Of a stretch of 9,972 nt of DNA, positions 6,043-9,972 are shown piece after piece (position 1 is the first letter of the stretch; every line of letters begins with the position of its first letter). The notes under the pieces were generated by a model, which searched no databases, was not told the origin of the DNA, and was given only the letters and a program-made list of their open reading frames with translations. Origin of the DNA: JACKCP01 sp050253255 (GTDB lineage Bacteria; Desulfobacterota; Desulfobacteria; Desulfobacterales; JACKCP01); contig JBFWJK010000133.1 in NCBI GenBank assembly GCA_050253255.1, positions 1 to 9,972 on the forward strand. The letters run 5' to 3'. Position numbers and translations under genes: made by a program.

Positions 6043-7107
6043 ATGGCAGAAGATGACGGACAGGAAAAAACCGAAGACCCGACGCCCCGGAAAAGGCAGA
6101 AGGCAAGAGAAGACGGTCAGGTTGCAAAAAGCATAGAACTTGTTTCCGTTGCCATTCTTTTTTTTGCGGTAGGCGCTCTTCATCTTGCATCCGGATTCAT
6201 TTATTTAAATATGGAAAAGATTTTTTATGAATCCTTTAATTTCGGAGTAATAAAAGATCCTGATATCAAATCTTTTCTTTTCTTTTTTTATGCTGTTGTA
6301 AAATACAGTGCTCTTGCAATGGCTCCGGTCCTTATTGCTGTTTTCCTTGCAGCACTTTTTTCAAATCTGTTTCAGGTCGGTTTTTTTGTCTCCTGGAAGG
6401 CTGTAGAGCCAAAAGGAAGCAAGATAAATCCAATAAAAGGATTCGGCAGGCTTTTTTCCATGAAGTCTGTTTTTGATCTGGTAAAAAGCATTTTTAAAAT
6501 AACAATAATTTTCACCCTTGCCTATTTTGCTGTGGCCTACGACAAAGAGGGACTTTTAAGACTTTATGACAATGAAGTCGGAGGTATCTTTATTTATCTC
6601 ATGAAGACTTCCTTCAGAATTTTTGTCTGGATTCTGATTGTGATGATAATTCTGGCTGTTATTGACTATCTTTATCAGAAATGGGATTTCGAGCAGAAAA
6701 TTAAGATGTCAAAGCAGGAGGTCAAGGATGAAATGAAACAGACAGAAGGTGACCCCCATGTAAAGTCCAGAATCAGACAGCTTCAGGCAGAAGCTGCAAG
6801 AAACAGGATGATGGCTGAAGTACCCAAGGCTGATGTCGTGATAACAAACCCCACCCATATTGCAGTTGCCCTGAGATATGATCAGCTCAACATGAGCGCA
6901 CCCAAGGTTCTGGCCAAGGGAGCAGGCCGTGTTGCTGAAAGAATAAAGGAAATTGCAGCCCGGGAAAAAATCCCTGTAATAGAACAGCCTCAGTTGGCAC
7001 GAAATTTGTTTAAGGTAGTAGACATAGGGGAACAGATCCCTTCGGAATTTTTTCAGGCTGTGGCTGAAATTCTTGCCCAGGTGTACCAGATGAAGAACAA
7101 AGCCTGA
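6043..7107 (+). CDS. flhB: Flagellar export switch protein FlhB
   Basis: A 354-residue protein that controls the change of export specificity from rod/hook to filament substrates. The N-terminus, GQEKTEDPTPRKRQKAREDG, is the family signature. Four membrane helices follow (about 31-53, 84-110, 145-166 and 190-212). The cytoplasmic domain contains the self-cleavage motif N269-P270-T271-H272 in VITNPTHIAVALRYD, at the same numbers as in Salmonella FlhB, so autocleavage between N269 and P270 is expected. The domain continues AKGAGRVAERIKEIA and VIEQPQLARNLF. Ribosome site AGGAG (6027-6031) lies inside fliR, 11 nt before the ATG, which is a slightly long spacing. Since flgE ends just upstream in this window, FlhB and one of its early (hook) substrates are encoded close together. 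A sigma-54-like sequence sits in its 3' end (6995-7010). Confidence 0.98.
   Translation: MAEDDGQEKTEDPTPRKRQKAREDGQVAKSIELVSVAILFFAVGALHLASGFIYLNMEKIFYESFNFGVIKDPDIKSFLFFFYAVVKYSALAMAPVLIAVFLAALFSNLFQVGFFVSWKAVEPKGSKINPIKGFGRLFSMKSVFDLVKSIFKITIIFTLAYFAVAYDKEGLLRLYDNEVGGIFIYLMKTSFRIFVWILIVMIILAVIDYLYQKWDFEQKIKMSKQEVKDEMKQTEGDPHVKSRIRQLQAEAARNRMMAEVPKADVVITNPTHIAVALRYDQLNMSAPKVLAKGAGRVAERIKEIAAREKIPVIEQPQLARNLFKVVDIGEQIPSEFFQAVAEILAQVYQMKNKA
6995..7010 (+). promoter_or_regulatory. Candidate internal sigma-54 promoter for flhA-flhF, inside flhB
   Basis: TGGCACG (6995-7001), AAAT, TTGTT (7006-7010). The -24 box is a full match to TGGCACG and the spacing is exact. The -12 box is TTGT instead of TTGC, the same deviation as in the fliL promoter. 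A start near 7021 would give a leader of about 145 nt before flhA that includes the palindrome at 7128-7141. The site lies within the flhB coding sequence (codons for QLARNLF), so chance is possible. Confidence 0.45.
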
Positions 7108-7127
7108 TAATAATTAGATTTTCTTGT

Positions 7128-7141
7128 GTCATAATATTGAC
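7128..7141 (+). promoter_or_regulatory. Palindromic FleQ-like operator candidate upstream of flhA
   Basis: GTCA-TAATAT-TGAC is an inverted repeat in the 58-nt flhB-flhA gap, the longest gap inside the operon. With flanks, TGTCATAATATTGACGG (7127-7143) is 15/17 identical to the element before fliM, and the two differences are in the central spacer. It fits 11 of 13 defined positions of the FleQ consensus. It lies about 107-120 nt downstream of the predicted start from the sigma-54-like site in flhB. P. aeruginosa FleQ is reported to bind downstream of the RpoN site at flhA. A role here is inferred. Confidence 0.55.
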
Positions 7142-7156
7142 GGATTTATGAAAAGC

Positions 7157-7161
7157 GGGGA
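7157..7161 (+). promoter_or_regulatory. Ribosome binding site that fixes the flhA start
   Basis: GGGGA four bases before the ATG at 7166. It favours this start over the in-frame ATG at 7148, which has only a close-set ACGGA, and over TTG at 7124. Starting at 7124 or 7148 would add a non-conserved leader. Confidence 0.65.
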
Positions 7162-7165
7162 AATA

Positions 7166-9247
7166 ATGGCGGAACAGGGTCAGGGAGTTTTAAAATCGAT
7201 TAAGGCAGATGCAGCTGATATTGGAATGATAGTTGCCATAGTAGGAATTCTTATGGCTATGATAATTCCTCTTCCTGCATTTATTCTCGATTTTCTGCTG
7301 GCCTTAAACATTACCCTTGGAATTATAATTCTTATTACAACAATGTATACTGAAAAGCCTCTTGAATTTTCAGTTTTCCCTTCGGTTCTTCTCATGCTTA
7401 CACTTTTCAGACTTTCCCTGAATGTTGCGTCCACAAGGCTTATCCTTTTAAGGGGTAATGAAGGGGAAGGAGCTGCAGGTGCTGTTATCCAGTCTTTCGG
7501 GCGCTTTGTGGTCGGCGGTGACTATATAGTCGGGATGATAATTTTTGTTATCCTTGTTCTGATAAACTTCATAGTAATAACAAAGGGTGCAGGAAGAATT
7601 GCAGAAGTTGCCGCAAGATTTACCCTTGATGCCATGCCCGGAAAGCAGATGGCTATAGATGCGGATCTCAATGCAGGAATAATAGACGAGAATGAAGCAA
7701 GGGAAAGAAGAGACGTGATAAGGCGTGAATCTGAATTTCACGGAGCAATGGACGGTGCCAGCAAATTTGTAAGAGGGGATGCGGTTGCAGGTATAATAAT
7801 TACAATTATAAACATAATCGGCGGTCTTATAATAGGAATGATGAAGGGCATGCCGCTTGCGGACGCTGCCCAGAACTATACAATTCTTACAGTTGGTGAC
7901 GGCCTTGTCAGTCAGATTCCCGCTCTTGTAATCTCAACCGCTGCAGGTCTTCTTGTTTCAAGAGGCGGTGCCGACGGAAAGCTCGGCGGAGACCTGTACA
8001 AGCTTTTATCCTCAAAAACAACTCCAATTTATATAGGTTCTGCAATAGTTTTGGGACTTGGACTTGTTCCCGGACTTCCTACAGTTCCTTTTGCAAGCCT
8101 TGGAATTCTTCTTGGCATCGGTGCATTTTTAATTTCAAAGGGACTTGGTGAAAAGGAAGAGGAAGAAGCAAAAGGAAAAGAAGAGGCGGAAGAAAGACCT
8201 GCCGGTCCTGAGGAAGTTGATGAACTTCTTTCAATGGATCTTATGGAGCTTGAGGTGGGATACGGACTTATTCCGCTTGTGGATGCTTCAGAGCCCGGAA
8301 ACATTCTTGAAAGAATAAGGTCAATAAGACGTCAGTTTGCAACTGAAATGGGTATTGTTGTTCCTCCGATTCATATAAGAGACAATTTAAAACTCAACTC
8401 ATCTGAATACAGATTTCTTATCAAGGGGGTTGAGGCAGCCAAGTTTGAAATTATGCCCGATCATTTTCTTGCAATGGATCCCGGAGACGTAATACAGAAG
8501 GTGAGCGGAATTCCGACCATTGAACCTGCCTTCGGCCTTGACGCAATATGGATACCCAAAGACAGGGAAGAGGATGCAAAGCTTGCAGGATACACAGTAG
8601 TTGATCCTTCAACTGTAATGGCGACACACTTGACTGAAGTTATCAGAAACAACGCTTTTGAGCTTCTTGGACGCCAGGAGGTTCAGCATCTGCTTGACAA
8701 CCTTTCCAAATCAAGTCCAAAGGCCGTTGAGGAGCTTGTTCCTTCTCTCATGTCCCTTGGAATGGTTCAGAAGGTTCTCCAGAATCTCCTTGCAGAAAGA
8801 GTTTCCATAAGAGACCTGCTTACAATAGTCGAGACCCTTGCAGATTATGCAACAATGACAAAGGATCCTGATATTTTGACAGAGTATGTAAGGCAGAAGC
8901 TTTCAAGGTCTATTCTTTCCCAGTATCTTACAAATGACGGCAATCTCAATGTTATCGTGCTTGACAGAAAAATTGAAGAGCTCCTGAACAACAGCATACA
9001 GAAAACTGAACACGGAGCTTATCTTGCAATGGAACCTAAAATGGCTGAGCAGATTATCTCATCGATTAAAAGAAAGGCTGAAGATGTACTGAATTCAAAT
9101 ATTCAGCCGATAGTACTCTGTTCTCCAAATGTAAGAAGGCATTTAAGAAAACTTACAGAGCAGTATATTCCTTCAGCCGTAATAATTTCTTATGCTGAAG
9201 TTCCACAGAATATAAGTCTTAAAACCATAGGAAAGGCGGAGATCTGA
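7166..9247 (+). CDS. flhA: Flagellar export gate protein FlhA
   Basis: A 693-residue protein, the normal FlhA length with this start. FlhA forms the nonameric ring below the export pore, couples proton motive force to export and docks chaperone-substrate complexes. The N-terminal half has about eight membrane helices (residues about 18-325). The family (FHIPEP) signature region holds GAGRIAEVAARFTLDAMPGK (141-160) and FHGAMDGASKFVRGDA (191-206). R144, R151, D155 and D205 correspond by motif to the Salmonella residues R147, R154, D158 and D208 implicated in proton-driven export. A strongly acidic linker follows (329-350, KEEEEAKGKEEAEE). The cytoplasmic domain then begins near LSMDLMELEVGYGLIPLVD and ends in SYAEVPQNISLKTIG. 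It is the eighth gene after fliL and ends 1 nt before flhF. The palindrome at 7128 and the internal promoter candidate may give it separate control. Confidence 0.98.
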   Translation: MAEQGQGVLKSIKADAADIGMIVAIVGILMAMIIPLPAFILDFLLALNITLGIIILITTMYTEKPLEFSVFPSVLLMLTLFRLSLNVASTRLILLRGNEGEGAAGAVIQSFGRFVVGGDYIVGMIIFVILVLINFIVITKGAGRIAEVAARFTLDAMPGKQMAIDADLNAGIIDENEARERRDVIRRESEFHGAMDGASKFVRGDAVAGIIITIINIIGGLIIGMMKGMPLADAAQNYTILTVGDGLVSQIPALVISTAAGLLVSRGGADGKLGGDLYKLLSSKTTPIYIGSAIVLGLGLVPGLPTVPFASLGILLGIGAFLISKGLGEKEEEEAKGKEEAEERPAGPEEVDELLSMDLMELEVGYGLIPLVDASEPGNILERIRSIRRQFATEMGIVVPPIHIRDNLKLNSSEYRFLIKGVEAAKFEIMPDHFLAMDPGDVIQKVSGIPTIEPAFGLDAIWIPKDREEDAKLAGYTVVDPSTVMATHLTEVIRNNAFELLGRQEVQHLLDNLSKSSPKAVEELVPSLMSLGMVQKVLQNLLAERVSIRDLLTIVETLADYATMTKDPDILTEYVRQKLSRSILSQYLTNDGNLNVIVLDRKIEELLNNSIQKTEHGAYLAMEPKMAEQIISSIKRKAEDVLNSNIQPIVLCSPNVRRHLRKLTEQYIPSAVIISYAEVPQNISLKTIGKAEI

Positions 9248-9248
9248 T

Positions 9249-9972
9249 ATGAATGTAAAAACTTTCCGGGGCAGGTCTGTTCAGCAGGCCGTCTCAATGA
9301 TTAAATCTGAAATCGGGCCTGATGCTGTGATTCTTTCCACAAAAAGAGTGCCGAAAAACAGAACCAACCCCTACGGAGAGCAGGTTTTTGAAGTGACCGC
9401 ATCCTTGCCGGAAAAAGAACAGGCATTTGATTCACGACCGGTTCATCCGGAAAAGAGTATGAAATCCTGCTCTAAAAAAGATTTCAAAAAGTCTATCGAT
9501 GATTTTGATTTCAGATCTTCAGCAAAAAAAGAAACCGGAGATGATATTTTTAATGAGATTCAATCCATAAAAGACCTTTTGGTCACTCTCCAGAAGAATG
9601 AAAATATACCGGAATACATATTCAGATTTCCAGGCGCTTCTTCTGTTTATTCAAGGCTTGTTGAAAGCGGCGTTTCATCTGCACTTGCAGGGAAAATAAT
9701 AAAAAGAGCATATTCAATGGAAAAAAATCTTAAATCAAGCCCTGACTCATTCAGAAAAAGGGTTTTTGAAGATATTGTTTCCATGGTTGAAACTAAAGAT
9801 CCGTTTGAAGAAAACGGGCAGAGGTGTGCAGCAGCCTTCATAGGGCCCACAGGAGTAGGAAAGACAACCACAATTGCAAAAATTGCTGCTGATTTGACAA
9901 TCAACAAAGGCAGGAAGGTGGGGCTTGTTTCAGTTGACAACTACAGAATAGGGGCCCTTGAACAGCTGAAGA
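9249..9972 (+). CDS. flhF: Flagellar placement GTPase FlhF, N-terminal part (3' end outside the window)
   Basis: An open frame from ATG 9249 to the window end, 241 codons. FlhF is an SRP-type GTPase, paralogous to Ffh and FtsY, that sets the site (usually polar) and start of flagellar assembly. The N-terminal B domain begins MNVKTFRGRSVQQAVSMIKS and EIGPDAVILSTKRV (1-34), typical of FlhF. A basic, hydrophilic linker follows (about 53-100), then the helical N domain (about 100-190). The G domain starts with the Walker A/G1 motif GPTGVGKTTT (199-208) and the G2 region DNYRIGALEQL (230-240), where most FlhF proteins have DTYRIGA. GGAG (9238-9241), seven bases upstream, supports the start, and only 1 nt separates it from the flhA stop. 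Its partner flhG/fleN would be expected just downstream. The G3, G4 and G5 motifs are not visible. Confidence 0.96.
   Translation, partial: MNVKTFRGRSVQQAVSMIKSEIGPDAVILSTKRVPKNRTNPYGEQVFEVTASLPEKEQAFDSRPVHPEKSMKSCSKKDFKKSIDDFDFRSSAKKETGDDIFNEIQSIKDLLVTLQKNENIPEYIFRFPGASSVYSRLVESGVSSALAGKIIKRAYSMEKNLKSSPDSFRKRVFEDIVSMVETKDPFEENGQRCAAAFIGPTGVGKTTTIAKIAADLTINKGRKVGLVSVDNYRIGALEQLK

Noticed and set aside
7124..7165. FlhA starting at TTG 7124 or ATG 7148
   Set aside because: The best ribosome site (GGGGA, 7157-7161) serves ATG 7166, which also gives the usual FlhA length. The TTG start would also fall just before the palindrome, making that element coding.
8620..8637. TGGCGA-CACAC-TTGAC in flhA as a sigma-54 site
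   Set aside because: The spacing is right, but both the -24 and -12 boxes deviate at conserved bases. It is deep inside flhA with no gene start nearby to serve except flhF over 600 nt away.

Overview
The window is one continuous block of flagellar genes, all on the + strand. It runs from the 3' part of a hook-protein gene (flgE) through fliL-fliM-fliN-fliO-fliP-fliQ-fliR-flhB-flhA and into the 5' part of flhF. Base composition is moderately AT-rich, and Leu CTT and Arg AGA/AGG codons are frequent throughout. The organism is a motile, diderm-type bacterium. The gene order, the large hook protein, the sigma-54-type promoter candidates and the polar-flagellum GTPase FlhF suggest a deltaproteobacterium (Desulfobacterota-like). 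That placement is an inference with moderate to low confidence, because no rRNA or other marker gene is present.

Layout. Positions 1-1745 encode the C-terminal part of FlgE, including an unusually large outer region built of internal repeats. A strong intrinsic terminator (1752-1785) closes that unit. An AT-rich spacer (1786-1866) leads to a sigma-54-like promoter (1867-1882) in front of fliL. From 1922 onward the genes are packed tightly, with gaps of 29, 23, 8, 1, 11, 2, 3, 58 and 1 nt. This fits a single transcription unit with much translational coupling.

How the genes work together. FliP, FliQ, FliR, FlhB and FlhA form the membrane export gate of the flagellar type III secretion apparatus, and FliO helps FliP assemble. 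FliM and FliN form the switch/C-ring, which receives CheY-P and reverses rotation. FliL sits at the basal body next to the stator. FlgE is a late export substrate that forms the hook. FlhF, an SRP-family GTPase, places the flagellum, usually at a pole.

The most interesting signals are regulatory. Two nearly identical 17-nt palindromic elements (15/17 identity), each with GTCA-N6-TGAC half-sites, lie just upstream of fliM and flhA. I found no other copy of this spacing in the window. They closely resemble the known FleQ operator consensus. The flhA copy lies downstream of a second sigma-54-like site hidden in the 3' end of flhB. The other notable item is the FlgE outer region, where three units repeat at an exact 57-residue period and carry Asp-rich, calcium-loop-like sequences. 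I see no mobile element, CRISPR array, RNA gene or defence system. The gene content itself is ordinary, well-known flagellar machinery.
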